Source: Betaproteobacteria bacterium Ga0077527
GTDB lineage: Bacteria; Pseudomonadota; Gammaproteobacteria; Burkholderiales; SG8-41
Direction: 5' to 3'
NCBI GenBank assembly: GCA_001464815.1
Contig: LNDW01000020.1
Location: 1-64,000 of the forward strand
DNA: 64,000 nt
The stretch's first letter is position 1. Every line of letters begins with the position of its first letter. The position numbers were made by a program, and so were the translations under genes. This document shows positions 36,229-44,120 of the stretch, in pieces. The notes under the pieces are model-generated. The model ran no database searches, was not told the DNA's origin, and saw only the letters and a program-made list of their open reading frames with translations.

Positions 36229-37326
36229 TTACGTGTTTTTTACAACGATCTTGGGGAAGGCCGCCGAATGGTCCTGCTGCTTCTCGGCAATCTTCACCGC
36301 CACGCGGCGGGCGATCTGGCGGTAGATCTCCGATATCCGGCCGTCCGGATCGGCAACCACGGTCGGCTTGCCGGAGTCGGCCTGGCGCCGGATGCCGATG
36401 TCCAGCGGCAGCGAACCGAGCATCTCGACCTTGTAGTCTTCGCCCATTTTCGCGCCGCCGCCCTCGCCGAAGATGTGCTCTTCGTGGCCGCAGTTCGAGC
36501 AGATGTGGGTGGACATGTTCTCGACGATGCCGAGGATCGGAATGCCCACCTTCTCGAACATCTTCAGGCCCTTGCGCGCATCGATCAGCGCGATGTCCTG
36601 CGGCGTGGTGACGATCACCGCACCGGTGACCGGCACACGCTGGGCCAGTGTCAGCTGGATGTCACCGGTGCCTGGCGGCAGGTCCACCACCAGGTAATCG
36701 ACTTCGCGCCACTTGGTCTCGTTGAGCAGCTGCTCCAGCGCCTGGGTGACCATCGGGCCGCGCCACACCATCGGCGTCTCGGTGTCGATCAGGAAACCGA
36801 TCGACATCGCCTGCAGGCCGTGGCCTTCCATCGGCTGCAGCGATTTGCCGTCATCCGAAGTCGGCCGGCCGCTGATACCCAACATCATCGGCTGCGAGGG
36901 GCCGTAGATGTCGGCATCCAGCACGCCGACCGTGGCCCCTTCGGCGGCCAGCGCCAGCGCCAGGTTCACCGCGGTGGTGCTTTTGCCGACACCGCCCTTG
37001 CCGGAGGCCACTGCGATGATGTTTTTCACGCCGGGAATCAGCTTCACGCCGCGCTGCACGGCATGGGAAACGATCTTCATCGTCACGTTGACACTGACAC
37101 TGCCCACACCGGGCAGCGCCTTCAGCGCATCGCCAATCTGTTTGCGGATCGGCTCGAGCTGGCTTTTCGCCGGGTAGCCGAGCAGGATGTCGAGCGAGAC
37201 ATTGTTGCCGTCGACCTTGATGTTTTTCGCAGCCTTGCCGCTGACGAAGTCGGTTTTGGTGTTGGGGTCGATCAGCGCCTTCAGTGCGCCCTGAACGTCC
37301 TGCTCGGTAATCGGGGTGGTGGCCAT
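36229..37326 (-). CDS. apbC: Mrp/ApbC family iron-sulfur carrier P-loop ATPase
   Basis: A 365-residue cytoplasmic protein that binds and transfers Fe-S clusters. It has the MIP18-like N-terminal domain (TEQDVQGALKALIDPNTKTD), the deviant Walker A motif IAVASGKGGVGKSTTAVNLA, DADIYGPSQPMMLG, the switch region LVVDLPPGTGDIQLTL, and the cluster-binding CxxC in NMSTHICSNCGHEEHIFGEG. The start is ATG 37326 (MATTPITEQD). It is divergent from metG, a conserved pairing in betaproteobacteria. Confidence 0.95.
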   Translation of the reverse strand: MATTPITEQDVQGALKALIDPNTKTDFVSGKAAKNIKVDGNNVSLDILLGYPAKSQLEPIRKQIGDALKALPGVGSVSVNVTMKIVSHAVQRGVKLIPGVKNIIAVASGKGGVGKSTTAVNLALALAAEGATVGVLDADIYGPSQPMMLGISGRPTSDDGKSLQPMEGHGLQAMSIGFLIDTETPMVWRGPMVTQALEQLLNETKWREVDYLVVDLPPGTGDIQLTLAQRVPVTGAVIVTTPQDIALIDARKGLKMFEKVGIPILGIVENMSTHICSNCGHEEHIFGEGGGAKMGEDYKVEMLGSLPLDIGIRRQADSGKPTVVADPDGRISEIYRQIARRVAVKIAEKQQDHSAAFPKIVVKNT

Positions 37327-37472
37327 GGTGCGGGGTCCGTATGGAAGACTCGGTGAGGCCGCGATTGTAGCGACAACAGCAGGGCTGACCAACCACAAGT
37401 CCATGTCGGATAAAGGCTTTTTGATGCCCGTCGTGGACAGTCAGCACAGCCGGGGCTGCGGGAAATCATGGT

Positions 37473-37478
37473 TATAAT
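37473..37478 (+). promoter_or_regulatory. TATAAT -10 box upstream of metG
   Basis: A perfect TATAAT 37 nt before the metG ATG, in the 189-bp divergent mrp-metG region. No good -35 is seen at 16-18 bp. A near-IHF sequence (one mismatch) begins just after it (37477-37489). Confidence 0.45.
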
Positions 37479-37515
37479 TCAACCCTTTAGCAACACCCTC
37501 CCGCCTCCCCTCGCA

Positions 37516-39657
37516 ATGACCCGCCGCATCCTCGTCACCTCTGCGTTGCCGTACGCCAACGGCGCCATCCATCTCGGACACCTGGTGGAGTACATCCAGA
37601 CCGACATCTGGGTGCGTTTCCAGCGCATGCAGGGACATACCGTCCATTACGTCGGCGCCGATGACACCCACGGCACGCCGATCATGCTGCGCGCGGATTC
37701 CGAAGGCATCACGCCCCAGCAACTGATTGATCGAGTGTGGCAGGAACACGACCGCGACTTCAGGAGTTTCAGCGTCGGGTTCGACAATTTCCACACCACC
37801 AACTCGCCGGAAAACGAAGCACTGTGCGCAGAGATCTACGGCAAGCTCAAGGCTGCCGGCCTGATCGCCACCCGTTCGGTCGAACAGTTCTACGACCCGG
37901 TCAAGCAGATGTTCCTGCCCGACCGCTACATCAAGGGCGAATGCCCGAAATGCGGCGCGAAGGATCAGTACGGTGATTCCTGCGAAGTCTGCGGCGCCAC
38001 CTACTCGCCGATCGAGCTGAAGAATCCCTACTCCACGGTATCCGGCGCCAAGCCCGAGCGCCGGCAGTCCGAACACTACTTCTTCAAACTCTCTGATCCG
38101 CGCTGCGAAGCCTTCCTGCGCACATTCACCCAGACCTCCGGCGCGCTGCAGTCCGAAGCCGCCAACAAGATGAAGGAGTGGCTGGGCGCGGAAGGCGAAG
38201 GCAAACTCTCCGACTGGGACATCTCGCGCGACGCACCCTACTTCGGCTTTGCGATTCCCGGTACCGACGGCAAGAAATTCTTCTACGTCTGGCTCGACGC
38301 GCCGGTGGGTTACTTCGGCAGCTTCCTGAATTACGTCAAGAAGCAGCAGGACGCCGGCAACACCATTGACGCCGATGCCTTCCTGAAACCCGGCGGCGAC
38401 ACCGAGCTGGTGCATTTCATCGGCAAGGACATCCTCTACTTCCACGCCCTGTTCTGGCCGGCCATGCTGCAGCACGCCGGCTACCGCACACCGACCAAGA
38501 TCTACGCCCACGGCTTTCTCACCGTCAACGGCGAAAAGATGTCCAAGTCGCGCGGCACCTTCATCACCGCCGAAAGTTACATCCAGCAAGGCTTGAATCC
38601 GGAATGGCTGCGTTATTACTACGCCGCCAAGCTGAACTCGACGATGGAAGACATCGACCTCAATCTTGAGGACTTTGTGGCACGGGTGAACAGTGACCTA
38701 GTGGGCAAGTACATCAATATCGTCAGTCGCGCGGCGGGATTCCTCACCAAGAACTTCAAAGGGCTCCTTGCCCCGGAAGTCATCTCCGGTTCAAAAACCA
38801 ATAGCCCTCTCAACTTCAAAGCTCTGGCAATCGATGAAGAAGTCTCCAAGGCCTATGAAAACAGGGAATTTGGTCGTGTCATTCGCGCCGTGATGCGAGT
38901 AGCCGATGAAATAAACCAGTATTGGGACGCAAAAAAACCCTGGGAACTGGCAAAAAACCCTGATGCATCCTTGGCTCTGCATGAAATTTGCACTGACTGC
39001 GTCAACGCGTTCTACAAGCTCACAATCTACCTTGCGCCCATCATCCCCAAAACCGCTGAGTCCGTTGCCAATCTTCTTGGTGTTACTCCGCCACTTACCT
39101 GGAGCGATCTCGGAACGCGTCCTGAAAAACTGCCAGACCAAAGAGCCTTAAAGGTCATCTCGCAATATCAGCACCTAATGACCCGCGTCGACCCCAAACA
39201 AATCGAAGCCCTGGTCACCGCCAACAGGGAAAGCCTGAAACCCGCAGCCCCCGCCGCGAAGCCCGCGGCCGCCAAAGCACCGGAGAACACAGTGGAAAAC
39301 GCCGCAGCAACCGCCAGCACCGAACCCGCACACATTTCAATTGATGACTTTTCCAAGATCGACCTGCGCATCGCGCGTATCGCCAATGCCGAACACGTGG
39401 AGGGTGCCGACAAGCTGCTGAAACTGACGCTGGACGTCGGCCCGCTGGGCACCAAGCAGGTCTTCGCCGGAATCAAGTCCGCCTATGACCCGGCGACGCT
39501 GGTCGGCCGCCTCACAGTGATGGTCGCCAACCTCGCGCCGCGCAAGATGAAGTTCGGCATGTCCGAGGGCATGGTGCTCGCCGCCAGCGGTGATGAACCC
39601 GGCCTGTTCATCCTGTCGCCGGACTCGGGCGCGCAACCTGGGATGAAGGTCAAATAA
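37516..39657 (+). CDS. metG: Methionyl-tRNA synthetase, dimeric long form
   Basis: Charges tRNA-Met. The 713-residue protein has the HIGH motif in [20 protein letters not shown], a zinc knuckle [19 protein letters not shown], the KMSKS motif in [12 protein letters not shown], the helical anticodon-binding domain (about 395-560), an Ala/Lys linker and a C-terminal tRNA-binding OB-fold ([20 protein letters not shown] to the end) that dimerises the enzyme. The start is ATG 37516. The anticodon-binding part (38701-39180) is about 49% GC in the three lines I counted against 62-72% in flanking lines, a mosaic pattern. It runs 2 nt before the TssQ-like gene. Confidence 0.97.
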   Translation: MTRRILVTSALPYANGAIHLGHLVEYIQTDIWVRFQRMQGHTVHYVGADDTHGTPIMLRADSEGITPQQLIDRVWQEHDRDFRSFSVGFDNFHTTNSPENEALCAEIYGKLKAAGLIATRSVEQFYDPVKQMFLPDRYIKGECPKCGAKDQYGDSCEVCGATYSPIELKNPYSTVSGAKPERRQSEHYFFKLSDPRCEAFLRTFTQTSGALQSEAANKMKEWLGAEGEGKLSDWDISRDAPYFGFAIPGTDGKKFFYVWLDAPVGYFGSFLNYVKKQQDAGNTIDADAFLKPGGDTELVHFIGKDILYFHALFWPAMLQHAGYRTPTKIYAHGFLTVNGEKMSKSRGTFITAESYIQQGLNPEWLRYYYAAKLNSTMEDIDLNLEDFVARVNSDLVGKYINIVSRAAGFLTKNFKGLLAPEVISGSKTNSPLNFKALAIDEEVSKAYENREFGRVIRAVMRVADEINQYWDAKKPWELAKNPDASLALHEICTDCVNAFYKLTIYLAPIIPKTAESVANLLGVTPPLTWSDLGTRPEKLPDQRALKVISQYQHLMTRVDPKQIEALVTANRESLKPAAPAAKPAAAKAPENTVENAAATASTEPAHISIDDFSKIDLRIARIANAEHVEGADKLLKLTLDVGPLGTKQVFAGIKSAYDPATLVGRLTVMVANLAPRKMKFGMSEGMVLAASGDEPGLFILSPDSGAQPGMKVK

Positions 39658-39659
39658 CA

Positions 39660-40079
39660 ATGTCTGGCGTGCGCTGGCTTGCCGTACTGTTGCCATTCGT
39701 CCTGCTGGGCTGCGGCGCCAGCGGTTATTCGCTGACCGATGCACTGGATTTCGACAAACAGCGCAACCGCTCCCTGGAGACACCGCTGGCCACGGCGGAG
39801 GAACGCCTGAAGGCCGGGATTGCCTTTTATGAGCGCAAGGACTTTGTGCAAGCGCAGCGCGCGCTGCAGTCGAGCCTGATCAACAACCTCGCCTCGCGCA
39901 ATGACCAGGCCACAGCGCACAAATACCTCGCCTTCATTTATTGCTCGACCAAGCGCATCCCCGAGTGCCGCCAGGAATTCGGCAATGCGCTGACCGCGGA
40001 TCCGCGCTTCCAGCTCAGTGCCGCGGAAGAGGCCGATCCGGCCTGGGGCCCCGTCTACCGCAGCGTCCGCGGCCGCTGA
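39660..40079 (+). CDS. TssQ-like T6SS-associated TPR lipoprotein (orphan)
   Basis: A 139-residue lipoprotein: signal peptide with lipobox LLGC (about residue 19), then two TPR-like helical pairs (AEERLKAGIAFYERKDFVQA and ATAHKYLAFIYCSTKRIPEC), ending FQLSAAEEADPAWGPVYRSV. The layout, with the internal cysteines in the IYC...EC segment and the DP-WGPVY end, resembles TssQ, an accessory outer-membrane lipoprotein of betaproteobacterial type VI secretion. No T6SS gene is in this window, so the label is a family resemblance. It lies 2 nt after metG and probably depends on metG transcription. Confidence 0.65.
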   Translation: MSGVRWLAVLLPFVLLGCGASGYSLTDALDFDKQRNRSLETPLATAEERLKAGIAFYERKDFVQAQRALQSSLINNLASRNDQATAHKYLAFIYCSTKRIPECRQEFGNALTADPRFQLSAAEEADPAWGPVYRSVRGR

Positions 40080-40175
40080 GCTGCAGCCGCTGAACCCGCA
40101 GCACCCGTCCAGCATGCGGCAGTCCGCTGTCGCAACGCGACGGCAGCAGTTACCCTTCCAGCCACGGAGGGAATC

Positions 40176-41285
40176 ATGAAAATCACCGGCATCGAAGCCA
40201 TCGCCATCGACATTCCGCTCGAGAAAAATTTCGGCGGCTCCACCTACAGTGTGCTCAAGCGCTCGACCGTGATCACCCGGCTGCGCACCGACGCCGGCCT
40301 CGTCAGCGAGGTCTACAACGGCGACAACCGTGCCCACGGACTCGAGATCGCACGTCTGATTAATGAAGATTTATTTAATAAAATCAATGGCTTATCAATA
40401 TTCGAGCGGGAGTTGGCGTGGGAGCGCATGTTCGCGCTGAGCCACACCTATGGCGACCGCAAGCTGCTGCTCGAAGCCATCGCCTGCGTCGATTGCGCGA
40501 TCTGGGATCTCACCGGCAAGGCGCTGGGCAAGCCGGTGCGCGAACTGCTCGGCGGTTACCGCGACCGGCTGCCGATCATTTCCATCGGCGGCTACTACAT
40601 GCCGGGCAAGACACTCGCCGACATCGGCCGCGAGATGGAGTCGTATCGCAAGGCCGGCATGGCCGGTGCCAAGTTCAAGGTCGGCGGCCTTTCCCCTGAA
40701 GAAGATGCGCAGCGTGTCGCCGCCGCGCGCAAGGCCGCGGGTGATGACTTCATCCTCTGTGTCGATGCCAACCGCGGCTGGAAGGCCGAAGACGCGATCC
40801 GTTTCTCAAGGCTGGTGGAGCAATACAACATCCGCTGGTTCGAGGAACCCTGCCACTGGTATGACGACGCGGCGCAGATGGCACGGGTGCGCCAGGCGAT
40901 CGCGATGCCGGTCACCGCCGGCCAGTGCGAAATCACCAGCCACGCCATCCGCAGGCTGGTCGATGCCGGCGCGGTGGACCTGGTCAATTACGACGCCTCG
41001 GAAGGCGGCGGTGTCACCGACTGGCTGCGTGCCGCCGGCCTCTGCGCCGCGGCGGGCATCGACATGGCCCACCATGAAGAAGCACAGATCGCCAGCCACC
41101 TGCTCGCCGCCGTTCCCCACGGCACCTATGCCGAATGTTTTGCCGACCCGCAGCGCGATCCGGTGTGGCAGCAGATGTGGGTGAACCGGCCGCCGATCAG
41201 GGACGGCATCATGCAGGTTGCGGACGGCGCCGGCTTCGGCATCGTGCTCGACGAGGCCATGGTCAAAAAATACCGCAGCAACTGA
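40176..41285 (+). CDS. Mandelate racemase / muconate lactonizing enzyme family protein
   Basis: A 369-residue enolase-superfamily enzyme. The N-terminal capping domain opens ITGIEAIAIDIPLEKNFGGS. The barrel shows the KxK acid/base pair in GAKFKVGG, the metal ligands in LCVDANRGW, IRWFEEPCHW and TAGQCEITS, and the MR-type His in IDMAHHEEAQIASHLLAA. These enzymes abstract the proton alpha to a carboxylate of a sugar acid or hydroxy acid; the substrate is not predictable here. GGAGGGAA stands 6-13 nt before ATG 40176. Codons for residues 62-73 form an AT-rich stretch with an IHF-like site. It follows the TssQ-like gene by 96 bp with no recognised signal between. Confidence 0.9.
   Translation: MKITGIEAIAIDIPLEKNFGGSTYSVLKRSTVITRLRTDAGLVSEVYNGDNRAHGLEIARLINEDLFNKINGLSIFERELAWERMFALSHTYGDRKLLLEAIACVDCAIWDLTGKALGKPVRELLGGYRDRLPIISIGGYYMPGKTLADIGREMESYRKAGMAGAKFKVGGLSPEEDAQRVAAARKAAGDDFILCVDANRGWKAEDAIRFSRLVEQYNIRWFEEPCHWYDDAAQMARVRQAIAMPVTAGQCEITSHAIRRLVDAGAVDLVNYDASEGGGVTDWLRAAGLCAAAGIDMAHHEEAQIASHLLAAVPHGTYAECFADPQRDPVWQQMWVNRPPIRDGIMQVADGAGFGIVLDEAMVKKYRSN
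40382..40394 (+). promoter_or_regulatory. IHF-like site (perfect) inside the enolase-superfamily gene
   Basis: AATCAATGGCTTA is a perfect IHF consensus after a 20-bp AT-rich stretch (40362-40381). It lies about 205 bp into the coding region, encoding NKINGLS within the capping domain. Confidence 0.5.
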
Positions 41286-41314
41286 GGACGCGGCAGCGGG
41301 CTGCGGCCGGGGCC

Positions 41315-42934
41315 TCAGACCGCGCCGGCGAGAAAGCCTCGCGCCGACTCCAGCGCCTGCAGCCGGCTCGCGGCCACCTGCCCCGCAGGCAACTGCGCCA
41401 GCACGCCGGTTTTTTCCAGCGTGTCGCGCACCGGCTGGCGCAGCCCGCACAAGATCACCCGGTCGTTCTTCTCGCGCATGGCGAGGATCACTTCCTCCAG
41501 CGCCATCGCCGCGCTGGTGTCCATGAACGGCACCGCCGACAGATCCACCACCAGCGCGTCGCGCCCGGCGGTGGACTGCATCATCCGCGACACGTCGCGG
41601 GCGCAGCCGAAACTGAGGGGCCCCTCGATCTGGAACAGCACGATGCGGCCGCCCGCGGCGTCGAGGATCGCCGCCTCGTCGGGGGCCAGGCCCGCGTCCT
41701 GCTCGTTGCCGCGCGTCACCCGCGCGCCCTGCATCTGCACGTCGGCCATGCGCGCGACGAACAGCAGTGAAGCCATCACCACGCCCACCGCGACCGCGGT
41801 CATCAGGTCGATGAACACGGTGATCGCCAGCGTCACGAACATCACCACCACGTCGCCGCGCGGCGCGACGCGGCAGCGCTTCAGGTACGGCCAGTCGATG
41901 ATGTCGTAGCCGACCTTGAGCAGGATGCCCGCAAGCACCGCCAGCGGCACATGGCTCGCTGCGCCGCCGAAACCGAGCACCACGACGAGCAGGACCAGCG
42001 CATGGAAGGCGCCGGACAGGCGCGAAGTGGCACCGGCGCGGATGTTGACCAGGGTACGCATGGTGGCCCCCGCGCCGGCGATGCCGCCGAGCAGCCCCGC
42101 TGCCATGTTGCCGATGCCCTGCCCGACCAGTTCACGGTTGGAATCGTGGTAGGTGCGGGTCACGCTGTCGGCAACCAGCGAGGTCAGCAGCGAATCAATC
42201 GAGCCGAGGAAGGCGAGAATCAGCGCGTAGCGCAGCACCGTCGGCAGGTCGGCCAGGCTGAGCACCGGCCAGGTGAACTGCGGCAGGCCGGTTGGAATCT
42301 CGCCGATCACCGCCGCTCCGGGAAACAGGAACACCCCGGCCAGCGTGCCAGCCACGATCGCAATCAGCGGCGGCGGCACCAGCGTGGCGACACGACGCGG
42401 CGTGAAGATCATGACCGCGAGGCAGAACAGGCACAGCAGCAGGGCCTCGTATCCGGGCGCGGCGATCATCGCCGGCAGCGCAGCCAGTTTCTCGATCACC
42501 TCTCCTGGCGGCGGCTCATGGCCGAGGCCGTGCGCGAGCTGGAGCACGATGATGATCACGCCGATGCCGCTCATGAAGCCGGAAACCACCGGATGCGGCA
42601 CCAGCTTTACATACTGGCCGAGTCGGGCGAGACCAAACACGATCTGCAGCGCGCCGGCAAGAACCACCACGGCGAAAGCCAGCGTGAGATTACCGCCGAG
42701 CTGACTGATGATCAGCGCCATCACCACCGTCATCGGCCCGGTCGGGCCGGAGACCTGGTGACGGGTGCCGCCGAACACCGCGGCGAGGAAGCCGACCAGG
42801 ATCGCGCCCCAAAGCCCGGCGAGCGCACCGGCGCCGGACGCCACCCCGAAGGCCAGCGCCAGCGGCAGCGCAACGATGGCAGCGGTGAGGCCGCCGAAAA
42901 AATCACCCCGGTGGCTGCGCAAGAACTCGGTCAT
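41315..42934 (-). CDS. SulP family anion transporter with STAS domain
   Basis: A 539-residue inner-membrane protein with about 12-14 hydrophobic segments. SulP signatures are GGLTAAIVALPLALAFGVAS at the start, VSGPTGPMTVVMALII, and SLVADSVTRTYHDSNRELVG-type sequence near the middle. A cytoplasmic STAS domain forms the end (about 425-535, GRIVLFQIEGPLSFGCARDV). Family members carry sulfate, bicarbonate or dicarboxylates; the substrate is unknown. The start is ATG 42934. It converges on the enolase-family gene with 29 bp between stops and is divergent from acylphosphatase. Confidence 0.92.
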   Translation of the reverse strand: MTEFLRSHRGDFFGGLTAAIVALPLALAFGVASGAGALAGLWGAILVGFLAAVFGGTRHQVSGPTGPMTVVMALIISQLGGNLTLAFAVVVLAGALQIVFGLARLGQYVKLVPHPVVSGFMSGIGVIIIVLQLAHGLGHEPPPGEVIEKLAALPAMIAAPGYEALLLCLFCLAVMIFTPRRVATLVPPPLIAIVAGTLAGVFLFPGAAVIGEIPTGLPQFTWPVLSLADLPTVLRYALILAFLGSIDSLLTSLVADSVTRTYHDSNRELVGQGIGNMAAGLLGGIAGAGATMRTLVNIRAGATSRLSGAFHALVLLVVVLGFGGAASHVPLAVLAGILLKVGYDIIDWPYLKRCRVAPRGDVVVMFVTLAITVFIDLMTAVAVGVVMASLLFVARMADVQMQGARVTRGNEQDAGLAPDEAAILDAAGGRIVLFQIEGPLSFGCARDVSRMMQSTAGRDALVVDLSAVPFMDTSAAMALEEVILAMREKNDRVILCGLRQPVRDTLEKTGVLAQLPAGQVAASRLQALESARGFLAGAV

Positions 42935-43019
42935 GGCTGCTGGATTCCCGCTGAAGCGATCGGGTGGCTTCAATCCCGTGCCGGGAATAAGCGCAGCCAA
43001 TCAGAAAATAAAATAAAAT

Positions 43020-43032
43020 TATCAATGACTTA
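43020..43032 (+). promoter_or_regulatory. IHF-like site (perfect) with AT tract
   Basis: TATCAATGACTTA is a perfect IHF consensus following AAAATAAAATAAAAT (43005-43019). It lies in the 160-bp divergent region between the SulP gene and acylphosphatase, where IHF could bend promoter DNA for either gene. Confidence 0.55.
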
Positions 43033-43094
43033 GCGACAACACCAATGGAGCCTACTCCGCAGGCCCGGTGATCGCAAGCTGTGACGGAGAACCC

Positions 43095-43376
43095 ATGGAC
43101 CGCATCATCTCGCGCCATCTGCGCATCCACGGCCGCGTGCAGGGCGTCGGCTATCGCAATTACATCGAATTCAAGGCGGCACAGCACGGCGTCGGCGGCT
43201 GGGTGCGCAACCGCGCCGATGGCAGCGTCGAGGCCGTGGTCTGCGGCGCCCCGGAAGCCGTGGCGGAATTGATCGAATGCGCCAGGCGCGGCCCGCGCGC
43301 CTCGGCGGTTGAACGCGTCGACATCGGCGAGAGCGGCGAGCAGCACCAAACCTTCAGCCGCCGGCCCACGACCTGA
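43095..43376 (+). CDS. acyP: Acylphosphatase
   Basis: A 93-residue cytoplasmic enzyme that hydrolyses acyl phosphates. The catalytic Arg and phosphate loop are in HLRIHGRVQGVGYRNYIEFK and the catalytic Asn in GVGGWVRNRADGSVEAVVCG. Length matches the family (about 90). The start is ATG 43095, with GGAGA 5 nt upstream; a GTG at 43068 in frame would add nine residues without support. Its gene stands alone between SulP and the convergent TPR gene. Confidence 0.95.
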   Translation: MDRIISRHLRIHGRVQGVGYRNYIEFKAAQHGVGGWVRNRADGSVEAVVCGAPEAVAELIECARRGPRASAVERVDIGESGEQHQTFSRRPTT

Positions 43377-43394
43377 AGCGCCCGCGTCCGCCGG

Positions 43395-44120
43395 CTATTT
43401 GCGCCCGCCCTTGCCCTGGTGGATGGCCGCCGCGCGCGCGGCCATGCGCTCCGCCTCCGCCTTGCGGCCGAGTTCAGCCAGCACCTGCGCCAGGTTGTTC
43501 AGCGTATGCGCGGTGCTCGGGCTGTCGGGCCCCAGCGTTTTTTCCTTCATCGCCAGCGAGCGCCGCAGCACCGGCTCGGCCTCGGCGAAACGGCGCTGCG
43601 CCTGCAGCACGGTGCCGAGGTTGTTCAGGCTCGCCGCGGTCTTGGGGTCATCGCCGTAGGCCTTCTCGAAGATCGCCAGCACGCGGCGGTGCAGCTTCTC
43701 GGCTTCGGCGAAATTCTTCTGCGCCTGCACCACATCGGCGAGGTTGTTGAGCAGCACCCCCACCGCGGGGTCACGCTGGCCCAGCGACTTCTCGCGCAGC
43801 GCCAGCGCGCGGCGCAGTTCCTTCTCGGCCTCCGGATAACGTTGCGCGAAACGCAGCACCAGGCCGAGGGTGGCGATACTCTGATCGGTGGCGCGGTGGT
43901 TGCGGCCGAAACTGCGCTCGGCCTCGGCGATGGCTTCGCGCGCGAACAACTCGGCCTGCTCGATATTGCCGCGCTGCAGGTGCATGTTCGCCTGCTCGCT
44001 CAGCATCCGCCATTCGAGTTCACCCGCGGCCACCGAGACCGGAATCAGCAGCGCGATCAGCACCAGCAGCCGGCGCAGGCTAGCCAAAATGTCCTGCCGC
44101 CTCATCGGCCTGGCTGCCAT
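43395..44120 (-). CDS. Exported TPR protein (kinesin-light-chain type repeats)
   Basis: A 241-residue protein with a signal peptide or N-terminal membrane helix (LRRLLVLIALLIPVSVAAGE) and four to five 42-residue TPRs of the kinesin-light-chain type, for example AVGVLLNNLADVVQAQKNFA, TAASLNNLGTVLQAQRRFAE and TAHTLNNLAQVLAELGRKAE. These are protein-binding scaffolds. The start (ATG 44120, or 44105) lies inside the end of dnaE, so it is probably co-transcribed and coupled with it. Function is unknown. Confidence 0.8.
   Translation of the reverse strand: MAARPMRRQDILASLRRLLVLIALLIPVSVAAGELEWRMLSEQANMHLQRGNIEQAELFAREAIAEAERSFGRNHRATDQSIATLGLVLRFAQRYPEAEKELRRALALREKSLGQRDPAVGVLLNNLADVVQAQKNFAEAEKLHRRVLAIFEKAYGDDPKTAASLNNLGTVLQAQRRFAEAEPVLRRSLAMKEKTLGPDSPSTAHTLNNLAQVLAELGRKAEAERMAARAAAIHQGKGGRK

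Noticed and set aside
36021..36611. Plus-strand ORFs in the decarboxylase leader and mrp 3' region
   Set aside because: Arg/Ser/Pro-rich products that run antisense into mrp; no plausible protein.
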